Positions 48,079 through 60,379 of a DNA stretch of 64,000 nt are shown one piece after another. Under the pieces are notes generated by a model. The model made no database searches and was not told the origin of the DNA. It was given only the letters and a program-made list of their open reading frames with translations. Both the position numbers and the translations under genes were made by a program. Source of the stretch: Eriocheir sinensis (lineage: Eukaryota; Arthropoda; Malacostraca; Decapoda; Varunidae); assembly GCF_024679095.1 (NCBI RefSeq), contig NW_026111621.1, forward strand, positions 46,001-110,000. The letters run 5' to 3'. Numbering within the stretch: position 1 is the first letter of the stretch; every line of letters begins with the position of its first letter.

Positions 48079-50900
48079 CTAGTTGATATTAAGTTGAAGG
48101 AAGTGACGGTCGAGCTTATTTTTGAAGGAGTCAATCGTGTTACACTGGACCACTGACGGTGGAAGCTTATTCCATTCTCGCACTACAACGTTGGTGAAGA
48201 AAAATTTGGTGCAGTCTGAATTTACTTGTCTACATCTGAGTTTTACGCCATTGTTCCTCGTGCGCAAAGTGTCATCGATCATAAACAATGTTGATCTGTC
48301 TACATTCGTGAAACCATTAAGTATTTTAAAACATTCGATCAGTTTTCCTCGGAGGCGACGTTTCTCAAGAGAGAACATGTTAAGGGTAGAAAGCCTTTCT
48401 TCGTAGGATTTGTTGCGCAAGGAAGGGATCATTTTCGTTGCCCGACGCTGAACACCTTCTAATTTAGCAATATCCTTTGCATGGTGGGGAGACCAAAACT
48501 GTACCGCATATTCCAAGTGGGGTCTGACTAAACTGTTGTAGAGCGGGAGTATTACATCTTTATTCTTGAATACAAAGTTTCTTTTAATGAAGCCCAACAT
48601 TCTGTTCGCTTTATTTGCTGCATCGATGCATTGCTGTGAGAATTTGAGGTTTGACGCGATTTTGACCCCCAAGTCGTTGACGCATTGAACGCTTTTGAGT
48701 TTAACGCCGCGCATTTCGTATTCGAACTTCTTCCTCGTTCCAACTTGAAGGACCTGGCACTTGTCTACGTTAAAGGGCATCTCCCATCTATCCGACCAAG
48801 CTGAAATTTTGTGCAAATCCTCTTGGAGGCTTTGCCTGTCTTCGTCAGTGAGAACCGAGTTGCCAATCTTTGTGTCGTCTGCAAATGTACTAATGCGGTT
48901 ATTGAGTCCAACATCCACGTCGTTGATGTAAATAATGAAGAGCACTGGGCCAAGGACCGAGCCCTGAGGGACGCCACTAGTGACAGGCGCCCACTCTGAG
49001 TTAAATCCGTCAATCACTACTCTTTGTTGTCTGTTGCTCAACCAATTCGCGATCCATTGGTTTACTTGACCGTCAATACCTATTTGCTTTAATTTGTAAA
49101 GTAATTTATGATGCGGGACTTTATCAAACGCTTTCTGAAATCAAGATAGACTACGTCCAGTGATTTGGTTACGTCATAAACAGTGAAGAGGTCGTTATAA
49201 AAGGTTAATAGGTTTGATAGGCAGGATCTTTTGTTTCGGAAGCCATGTTGTGAGTCCCCAATCAATGAGTGGCTTTCAAGGTAATTCACAATTTTGTCTC
49301 TAATTATGCCCTCAAGTAGCTTACCCACAACCGAAGTTAGACTAATGGGCCTGTAATTACCAGGTACTTTTTTGTCTCCTTTCTTGAAAATCGGTGTCAC
49401 GTTAGCCTTTTTCCAATCTGAAGGTACGATGCCTTGTCGCAAGGACATATTGAATACGGTTGTGAGGGAGGAGAGTATTTCGCTCTTTGTTTCTTTCAGC
49501 AGAGTTGGATATACTTTGTCAGGTCCAGGACTTTTATTTGTTTTAAGTGAATGGAGAGCTTTAAGGACTTCATCGGTTGTTATTTCAAAATTAGGCAATG
49601 CATGCTCGAGATTTACAATAGTACTGGTGTTGGTGGTAGCGAGAGGAAGACTGTTAGTATTAAACACCGAGGAAAAGTAATTGTTTAAGAGGTTTGCAAT
49701 GTGTTGGCTGTCAGTCACTAGTGCACCGTCGCTGTTTGTTAAAGGTCCAATACCACTTTTGATCGCCTTTCTGTTGTTTATGTAACTGAAGAAAGATTTC
49801 GGATTATTTTTACAGTTGGCTGCAATATTTTCTTCGTATCTACGCTTTGCCTGACCTACTAGTCTTTTTACTCGTCGCCTGGCATCATTATAAAGTCTAA
49901 TGTTTTCGGGCGTGCTTTGTTCTTTCTTTAACCTGTAAAACAATTTTCTCTCATTGACTGATTGTTTAATTTCGCTGTTAAACCACGGTGGGCTTTTATT
50001 AGTGTTAATTCGCTTCTCGCACAAGGGGACGAATGTGTTCTGCTGAGTAAGTGATTTTTAAGGCTTAGCCAGGCTTCATCTACGTTGCCGTCATCTGATA
50101 GTTGTATTTCTGTTAGTTTTTGTCGGATTTCTACGAAGTTAGCTCTTTTGAAATTGGGCACCTTTACTTTATTTTCAGTCACTGATGATTGAGCTTTAAT
50201 GTCGACGCGCACTAATTTATGATCGCAAGAACCGAGGTGTTCTCCTACCGTGACACTACTGATTAGGTTATCTTGGGTCGTTATAACAAGGTCGAGTATA
50301 TTATTTTGTCGAGTTGGCTCAGAAACCATTTGGCTTAGATAATTTTCTTCTAGAAATTCGATCATTCTATGTGACTCGCCTTCTGTACCTGACAGTGTCG
50401 CCCAGTCGATATGGGGGAGGTTAAAGTCTCCTAATATCAGTGAGTCGCTGTTATTAAGTGACTGCCTTAAGACGCTGTACATTTCAACGTCGTCATCGAG
50501 TGATTGCCCGGGAGGTCTGTAGGTGACAGATATATTTAAGTTGACTTTTGCAATGTTTACTCGCACGCACAAATGTTCAACGTTACTGTTTCCCGGTGTT
50601 TTGTCTGTGGGTTGCAAATAGCTTTTGACATAAAGGGCGACGCCACCGCCTCTACGGTTTACACGATCTTTGTTGAAGAGTCTGTAGCCATCTATGTTGT
50701 ATTCGGAACTTAAATCAGTATTTGTGGTGTCGATAAATGTTTCGGTTATAGCAATTATGTCAAAATTTTCTGTTAAAGCAAGACATCTCAGTTCATCAAA
50801 TTTGTTTCTTAGGCTACGCGCATTGAAACTAAGGATTTTTAAGTTATCTAGAGGCTTAGTAATAGAGGTGGTGGTACTTGCGGGATCACGGTTACGGGTT
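48079..50900 (-). pseudogene. CR1 ORF2: endonuclease-reverse transcriptase, two frame changes
   Basis: The endonuclease starts near 50880 (LKILSFNARSLRNKFDELR), with ITETFID, the catalytic LGDFNLPHIDW and the SCDHKLV block near 50220. A frame change near 50030-50045 leads to CEKRINTNKSPPWFN, and the RT fingers follow: NKSPGPDKVYPTLLKE, VPGNYRPISLTSVVGKLLE. Motif A (VVYLDF) lies next to a second frame change near 49140, in an A-rich aagcgtttgataaag. The remaining frame, to a stop at 48079, has GVPQGSVLGPVLFIIYINDV (motif B), STFADDTKIG (motif C), YNSLVRPHLEYAVQFWSP and the C-terminus. Domain order and length match a complete CR1 ORF2. The two breaks are single-base and could be real or assembly errors. 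Confidence 0.88.
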
Positions 50901-50922
50901 TGTTGCGATGCACGGCATCTAT

Positions 50923-51978
50923 TTACACGGGCGGGGTGGAGGGACGTGGCCGTGACTCGTGTATTGTTCGGATGACACGCACTGCTTCGTTGAGGAGCCT
51001 TCCGAGTCTGGCTGCCCCGATGGGAGAAAGGTGCAATCCGTCCCTGTGAAAGAGCTCATTTTGTCCATAGAAATTGTCCCATGCGTTTAGGAACTCCACG
51101 TCAAGTTCCCTACAAAGAGTCTGTAAGCGGTTGTTTAGGCTGAAGGCCTTACTGAAAAAGTCGCTCTCCGCCCAAGTCCGTGGTAGAACTCCTGAAATCA
51201 AAATGTTAGGGGATTTAGTCTTATACTGCTGGATGAGCCTACGGTACTTCTCCAGGAGTTCCTCAGACCGGGTCGTGGTGACGTCGTTCGTACCTGTGTG
51301 AATAACAAACAGTGAATCATTAGTAGCCTGGGGGGAGATCTCCTCAAGAGCAGCAGTTATGTCGTCGATCCCAGCACCAGGATAGCAATAGTTCCGTCTT
51401 CGACGAGGAACTCTGCCGCAGAACTCAACGACCTGCTGGCGAATCATGGAGTCACCCACCAGGAAGGTGCTCTCCTGCTCGTCCTCCTCCTCCAGAATGG
51501 CAAACCTGTTGAAGCAATGAACAGGATAAATCGCTTGTCTGGCTGGTTTGGCTCCTCCATTCACGACGGTGAAGCCATCATGGTCGGTGCCACTAGCATC
51601 CTCCAGTAGCGTGGTGTTGTCCGCTGGTGTCGACGGTACCGCTGAGGGCAAGGGGGCGGTTGGAGAAGGGTTTGGCACCACAGCAACGTTAGCCTGGATG
51701 AATTCCTGCAAGGAGGCAACAGTGTGAGAAAGCTCTATTATTTTATTCTGACCTGCTTCCATCTTCTCTTCTTGCTCCTGCAGTCTTGTCTCGAGATGCT
51801 GCCTGGTGAGAGAAAGCTCTATTATTTTATTCTGGCCTTCTTTCATCTTCTCTTCCTGCTCCTGCAGTCTTGTCTCGAGATGCTGCCTGCAGAGACACAG
51901 TCGACAGACAGCAGAACGCCCTGTAAAAAAGTGAGCTGAGAAGCTACCGTTACAAGTACTGCACTTCTTAGGCGCCAT
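50923..51978 (-). CDS. CR1 ORF1: zinc-knuckle, coiled-coil and SGNH esterase protein
   Basis: Uninterrupted 351-codon frame with ATG at 51978 (MAPKKCSTCNGSF). The N-terminus has CxxC pairs (CSTC, CRLC). A coiled coil follows, made of a tandemly duplicated 28-residue block (RQHLETRLQEQEEKM twice). After a Pro/Thr-rich linker comes an SGNH-type hydrolase: FLVGDSMIRQ (catalytic Ser block), a Gly in PGAGIDD, HTGTNDV (Asn block) and DGLHLSPIG (Asp-His block). ORF1 proteins of CR1 elements bind RNA and many carry such an esterase domain; its role in retrotransposition is not settled. All four hydrolase blocks are present, so the enzyme could be active. The plus-strand open frame covering 51724-51939 is a shadow of the duplicated coiled coil. 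Confidence 0.9.
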   Translation of the reverse strand: MAPKKCSTCNGSFSAHFFTGRSAVCRLCLCRQHLETRLQEQEEKMKEGQNKIIELSLTRQHLETRLQEQEEKMEAGQNKIIELSHTVASLQEFIQANVAVVPNPSPTAPLPSAVPSTPADNTTLLEDASGTDHDGFTVVNGGAKPARQAIYPVHCFNRFAILEEEDEQESTFLVGDSMIRQQVVEFCGRVPRRRRNYCYPGAGIDDITAALEEISPQATNDSLFVIHTGTNDVTTTRSEELLEKYRRLIQQYKTKSPNILISGVLPRTWAESDFFSKAFSLNNRLQTLCRELDVEFLNAWDNFYGQNELFHRDGLHLSPIGAARLGRLLNEAVRVIRTIHESRPRPSTPPV

Positions 51979-52029
51979 CTTAGCTGAAATGAAAGAGATA
52001 AAAACACAGAGTGAAGGGGATTAGGAAGG

Positions 52030-52560
52030 GGTGAGGTGTGTGAGGTAGTTTAGTAATGGAGGAAAAGTGAGAGAGAGGAGGAGTAGGAAGGGATGTGAGG
52101 TGAGTAAAGAGGGGAAAGAGAGGTGTGAGATCAAGGAGGGTTAGGAATAGGTGAGGTGGGAGAGAGGAGGAGTAGGAAGGGATGTGAGGTGAGTAAAGAG
52201 GGGGAAAGGGAGGCGGTGAGTGAGGTGTGTGAGATCAAGGAGGGTTAGGAAATAGGTGAGGTGGGAGAGAGGAGGAGTAGGAAGAGATGTGAGGTGAGTA
52301 AAGAGGGGGAAAGAGAGGCGGTGAGTGAGGTGTGTGAGATCAAGGAGGGTTAGGAAATAGGTGAGGTGGGAGAGAGGAGGAGTAGGAAGGGATGTGAGGT
52401 GAGTAAAGAGGGGGAAAGGGAGGCGGTGAGTGAGATCAAGGAGGGTTAGGAAATAGGTGAGATGAGTGAGAGGGAGTTTGGGAAAGGAGGTAAGTGGGAG
52501 AGAGGAGGAGTAGGAAGGGATGTGAGGTGAGTGAGAACAAGAAAGGTTAAGAAAGAGGCG
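52030..52560. repeat. ~105-bp G-rich tandem array, about 5 copies
   Basis: Unit gtgaggtgggagagaggagg, agtaggaagggatgtgaggt, gagtaaagagggggaaaggg, aggcggtgagtgag..., with starts at about 52151, 52256 and 52361. Less regular G-rich sequence continues to 52740. Confidence 0.9.
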
Positions 52561-52849
52561 AGGTAAGGTGGGTGAAGGGATGGGTAAATAGGATGTGAGG
52601 TAAGGTAAGTGAGGGGGGGAAGGCTTAGAAATATGTGGAGGTGAGGGAGGAGTAGGAAGGGCTAATCCTCTAGGGGATGAGGAGGAGCAAAAGGGATGTG
52701 AGGTGAGCGAGGGTGGGGGGGGGGGGGTTAGGTGAGGTGAGGAAAGGGGTGTAGGAAGTGTTAATCCTCTAGGGGATTTAAAGAGGGTGTAATGAGGAGG
52801 AGCAGATTGAATCTTCAGGGAATTCAAAGGGTGGGTTGTCGACACACCC

Positions 52850-53660
52850 AAATCACGCGTGAGACACTCGGGAACACAAAGTCACACTCGGGACACACGA
52901 AACACTCAGAAACCCAAGCACAAGCACGACTAAACACCCTCAAGTCACTCGCAAAAACACCGGAAGTACAACAGCACACTCAAAACACTCTGAAACCCAC
53001 GCAGAGCACTATAAACATCCAAATCACACGTAAAAGCACTGGAAACACAACACACTCGAAACGCAGAACACTCGAAAACAGCCAAATCACACGCAAAAAC
53101 ACCGGAAACAAAACAGCACACTCAAAACGCTCTGAAACCCACGCAGTACACTTAGAAGCAGCCAAATCACACGCAAAAACACCGGAAACACAACACACTT
53201 GAATCACTCTGAAACCCACGCAGAACACCCGGAAACAGCCAGATCACACGCAAAAACACCGGAAACACAACACACTTGAATCACTCTGAAATCCACGCAG
53301 AACACCCGGAAACAGCCAGATCACACGCAAAAACACCGGAAACACAACACACTTGAATCACTCTGAAACCCACGCAGAACACCCGGAAACAGCCAGATCA
53401 CACGCAAAAACACCGGAAACACAACACACTTGAATCACTCTGAAACCCACGCAGAACACCCGGAAACAGCCAGATCACACGCAAAAACAACGGAAACACA
53501 ACACACTTGAATCACTCTGAAACCCACGCAGAACACCCGGAAACAGCCAGATCACACGCAAAAACACCGGAAACACAACACACTTGAATCACTCTGAAAC
53601 CCACGCAGAACACCCGGAGACAGCCAGATCACACGCTAAAACACCGGAAACACAAATCAC
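52850..53660. repeat. 77-bp tandem array with a diverged leader
   Basis: From about 53197 the unit cttgaatcactctgaaaccc, acgcagaacacccggaaaca, gccagatcacacgcaaaaac, accggaaacacaacaca is repeated six times at 77-bp spacing. The stretch 52850-53200 has shorter, older variants of the same words. Confidence 0.93.
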
Positions 53661-53845
53661 AGAGGCAACCACAGGCAGAAACCACAAGCGAACACACACC
53701 AAACACGTGTCGGGAAATCACAGGCAACACACAAGGTCCACAAGCGAGAACACACAAACGCCCAAGAGCACGACGAAAACACAGGGCAAGCGATGTTGTG
53801 GGGCGCAGCGGGGTGAGGTCACGACCTTCTCTCAGCAGAGGTCGG

Positions 53846-53849
<4 letters not shown>

Positions 53850-53939
<90 letters not shown>
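53850..53939. repeat. (GA)n microsatellite
   Basis: About 90 bp of GA. Confidence 0.99.
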
Positions 53940-53942
<3 letters not shown>

Positions 53943-54387
53943 AAGCACCGTCCATACTTTGGGTAGGTAGTCGCGGTATCAGGCGGACTGACGAGGGGGT
54001 AATGGGGGTGATCGTCCACACTATAAGCGACAGGCGTGGCACGACTGGTGAGCAGCCCGCAGGCGGCCGGTGTTGCCGTTAATGGTACGAACGTACCAGA
54101 TTTGGTATTTTTGGTTGTACAAAGTACGACTTTCACTAGATATGGTACTAAATAGAGATGGTATTTTTGTTCTATACATCGTGGAAATAAAATGAATAGT
54201 GTCGTAAAGCGTTACATTTATGTCCTGCCATGTACTTCGCTAGTGTTCAACACCTTCAGCAACCCAAGAGGAGATAGATTTAAATTTTTATAGGTATGTA
54301 GACCAGTATATAATGTTATATTTACTCAATCTGGTATGTTTTGTTCTCATTTGATACTTTTTACTGGTGCAGTCTGGTACGCTAGAC
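53940..54387. other. Internal sequence of the 10.9-kb element, unassigned
   Basis: AT-rich towards the right (ggtacgaacgtaccag, tggtatttttg words repeated loosely). It ends in the hAT target duplication cgctagac at 54380-54387. Confidence 0.45.
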
Positions 54388-57089
<2,702 letters not shown>

Positions 57090-57097
57090 CGCTAGAC

Positions 57098-57474
57098 AAC
57101 TGGGCGTCTCGCGCGGGTTGCTTACCCTGGGTGCTCACACACCAAATACCTCTCGCTAGACTCTCGCTTCAGCTCCGCGTAGCCCCGCCCACTTTACCAT
57201 ATATGGGAGTTGTGGGGAGCCACGCACGGAGTCACCAGCCTGGCCACGCATAGTGTGGACGCCGCTAGAGAGAGAATCATGAAAACATACCACGCCACTT
57301 TACAAGTTTTACTTTTATGCTTCGTAGCCAACTCATGTCGCGTAAAACATACTTGCCTATTTCGTCATTGGACAGGAGAAAGATTGCAGATTATGACTGT
57401 GTTGAAAACAACTCAAACTGACTAAAAATAAAGGAAATAATGCGAGTTGAATTCAAAGACGAGTTTTTATACCA
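57098..57474. other. Internal sequence of the 10.9-kb element
   Basis: GC-rich at first (ctcgcgcgggttgcttaccc, gccccgcccac), then AT-rich. No coding signature. Confidence 0.45.
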
Positions 57475-57850
57475 CTTTTTATTCCATGCCAATTTTCCAT
57501 ATAATTATTAAGCTACTGTAAAAACAAAGTGCCACTTGATAAAGGAAATTCTCCTGAATATGATGGTTTCAATAGATTATCGATACGTTAGAAAGGAAGG
57601 GAGGTAAACAAGTTTTTATACGAACTTATTAAATTGTAATATTAGGCTATATGTGCTTTTGCGCTACGAAGCCACTCGTCCATCGCCTACAATTTTGTAT
57701 AAAAGCTTGCTTACCTCCTTTTTCCTTTCTAACCTACCAAAAATCTATTCCTACCTTCATCTTCAGGATAATATTTTTTTTGTCAGGTGGCATTGTTTCT
57801 TTTTATAGCAGCTTAATAATTCTGTAAAGAAATCGGCATGGAATAAAAAG
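57475..57850. repeat. Large imperfect hairpin, ~150-bp arms
   Basis: The left arm (57475-57625: ttttattccatgccaatttt, ttattaagctactgtaaaaa, gaaaggaagggaggtaaaca) is repeated in reverse complement at 57694-57850, around a ~68-bp loop. The arms differ by scattered substitutions and small indels. Confidence 0.85.
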
Positions 57851-57941
57851 CTTTTGGAGTGGTGGGGTGGGGGTGTCAGAAGCGGACTAACTTCCTTGCC
57901 CAACCTGGAGGTTACACTATTATTGTGTCCGAGTGCACATG

Positions 57942-58236
57942 GCAACTTTGCATCCTTCATCATCATTTTAACAGTTATGTCTTTGGCTTCAAGCTTAAGG
58001 AAATGCATTAAAAAGTATTTTTCAACTACTCCTTTTGGGACTATTGCTATTCACACACTGTTGTTATTAATAAGGCAACAATATATTGATTTCATATATT
58101 TGTTACATATAAACTTATGACGTCATTGTCCAAGCCCTTCCTGCGTCGTGACTGACTCGGTCTGGTTGACACATCTGACTGTTGATTGGCTGGTCGTAGG
58201 TATGGGACCGAGGCAGTTTACAATTCCGAATAATGC
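57942..58236 (-). repeat. Right terminal inverted repeat of the 10.9-kb element
   Basis: Reverse complement of 47327-47621 with substitutions and small indels. The CRE palindrome TGACGTCA is conserved at 58118-58125. Confidence 0.85.
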
Positions 58237-59219
58237 TCGCGGGACTTCTGGCATTTAGCCAAAAACATCTCCAATTTCACCTCTTCATCTTTCCCTCCTT
58301 TCCTTAGTCCTGACGGCAACACCGCCGCCTCATCTATCTCTAAGGTTGAACTCTTCTCTCAAACTTTCTCTAAAAACTCCATTCTGGACAATTATGTGCA
58401 TATTCCTCCTACTCATCCCCCCTCTGACTCCTTTATGCCTGTTATTAAGATTCTTAAGAATGATGTTTTCTATGCCCTCTTTGGCCTCAATCCTCAGAAG
58501 GCTTATGGACGTCCTATTGTCCTTAAAAACTGTGCTTCCGTGCTGACACCCTGCCTGGTCAAACTCTTTCGCCTCTGCCTGTCAACATCTACCTTTCCTT
58601 CCTGCTGGAAGTATGCTTTCATACAGCTTGTAACTAAGAAGGGTGACCGTTCCAATCCTTCAAACTACAGACCTATAGCTTTACTTTCTTGTCTATCTAA
58701 ATCTTTTGAATCAATCCTTAACCGGAAGACTCAAAAGCACCTATCCACTTCTGACCTTCTATCTGATCGTCAGTATGGGTTCCGCAAGGGGCGGTCTACT
58801 GGTGATCTCCTTGCCTTCCTAACTAACTTTTGGTCATCCTCTCTTGGCCATTTCGGTGAAACCTTTGCTATTGCACTGGATATATCAAAAGCCTTTGATA
58901 GGGTCTGGCACAAATTTTTGCTTTCCAAACTACCCTCTTACGGTTTCTATCCTACTCCAGTTTCCTTTCTGACCGTTCTATTTCTGCTGTGGTAGACGGT
59001 CACCGTTCTTCCCCTAAACCTATTAACAGTGGTGTCCCGCAGGGTTCTGTCCTATCTCCCACTCTCTTTCTGTTGTTCTGTTGTTCGTTGCCAAAACGAA
59101 CTGTTCTATCCATTCTTACGCCGATGACTCTACCCTGCATTACTCAACTTCTTTTAATGAAAGACCCACCCAACAGGAACTAAACGATTCCAGGCTGGAG
59201 GCAGCAGAACGCTTAGCCT
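58237..59219 (+). mobile_element. LINE-A main copy, segment 2 of 3 (RT fingers/palm)
   Basis: Continues the LINE-A ORF with FWHLAKNISNFTSSSF, then [56 protein letters not shown], motif A ALDISKAFDRVWHK and, after frame changes near 58960 and 59075, GVPQGSVLSPTLFLLF and SYADDSTLHYS (intact YADD). It stops at gcttagcct, where another LINE begins. Confidence 0.88.
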
Positions 59220-59343
59220 GGCTGGAGAGAGATCGTGTGTGCTGGCGCTCCACGTTTAGTCCGTTCTGCTGAGCTTCCCTTGCCCATCTGCATTATACTG
59301 TGCCAAGCCTGATTGGTGACTCCCCTCACCCACTTACATAAGC

Positions 59344-60370
59344 ATGGTTCAGCGTAGAGGTGGTCGTGGTCGTGGTAGAGGAGGACATCAGGTGGAAAGT
59401 TCTCAATCTTTTGCCAGCATGGCTGCCAGGAACGTACACAACAGTGCTCAGGCCCGCTCACCACCACCCCCTCATAGACCCTATCGATAAATCCAGTGAT
59501 CCTTGTGGTACATGTAATGGTGTTACTGATTCAAATGCTATAGGGTGCGACAGATGCCCTAACTGGTTCCACCCTTCCGCCATGTGCTTAGGCTTACCTG
59601 ATCAACTGATTCTAAGTATACAGGAGTATGGAGGGTCCGGTGTTGTGTTTGTATGCACAGAGTGTCGCACCAGAAGCAGTAGTGGTGGTGATGTGTCTCA
59701 GTCAGCTTTACAGCAACTTTTTCAGACAGTAAAGAAACTATGTGAGACAGTTCAAAACCTCTTTACCCAGGTAGCTGTATTATCTACTAACCCTTCTTCA
59801 GGTACATCCTCTCAACCCCAGAACCCTACCCCAGCTCTAGGCCTTGATCCTGACTCACCTCATAACAGAGACCAACTGCGTACATTGATCAGGGAGGAGA
59901 CTAGAGAGATGGAGGAAAGGCACAAGAGAAGATCTTCCATAATTGTTAGGGGCATCAAGGCCCAGTCTGTTGATACCTTCAAGCCTGTGTTTGACAGTGT
60001 GTGCACTCATTTGACTGGCTCATCTGCATTATTTTCCAACGCTGTGTGCATCAGCAAGGAAAGACATATCTTTCGCTTGAAAATTGAAGATGATAACTCT
60101 AGAAAAACTTTGCTCGACAATGCTAGGAACCTGCGAAAAAGCTCCTTCTCTGATATATTCATTAACTGTGACTTAACTTACAAGCAGCGAGGAGAGCTCA
60201 AAGCTAGACGAAATCAAAGTACTGTCTCTGGAGCAAATGCACTCCCCCTGTCTTCTGGTGTTGCACAAGAGACCCGATCTAACACCACTGGCACCCCAGC
60301 TGATGCTAGTGTAAGTGCCAGTGGGACTACTACACCAGCCACTCCCTCCGTACCTGATTTAAACTTATAA
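59344..60370 (+). pseudogene. LINE-E ORF1 with PHD-type finger and RRM-like region, one frame change
   Basis: ATG at 59344 opens a basic RG-rich start (MVQRRGGRGRGRGG). A 1-nt frame change near 59485-59490 is needed to enter the long frame that ends at 60370. There a PHD-like finger is clear: CGTC, CDRCPNWFHPSAMC, and CTEC at about 59660. A Leu-rich heptad stretch (LQQLFQTVKKLCETVQNLF) suggests a coiled coil. Then REMEERHKRRSSIIVRGIK introduces an RRM/transposase-22-like module, with a Ser/Thr-rich tail ending SVPDLNL. It would bind the element's RNA during retrotransposition. Confidence 0.8.
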
Positions 60371-60379
60371 GCCAGCAGT

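Noticed and set aside
53584..53970. Open frames over the 77-bp array and GA tract
   Set aside because: Tandem repeat and microsatellite composition; no family features.
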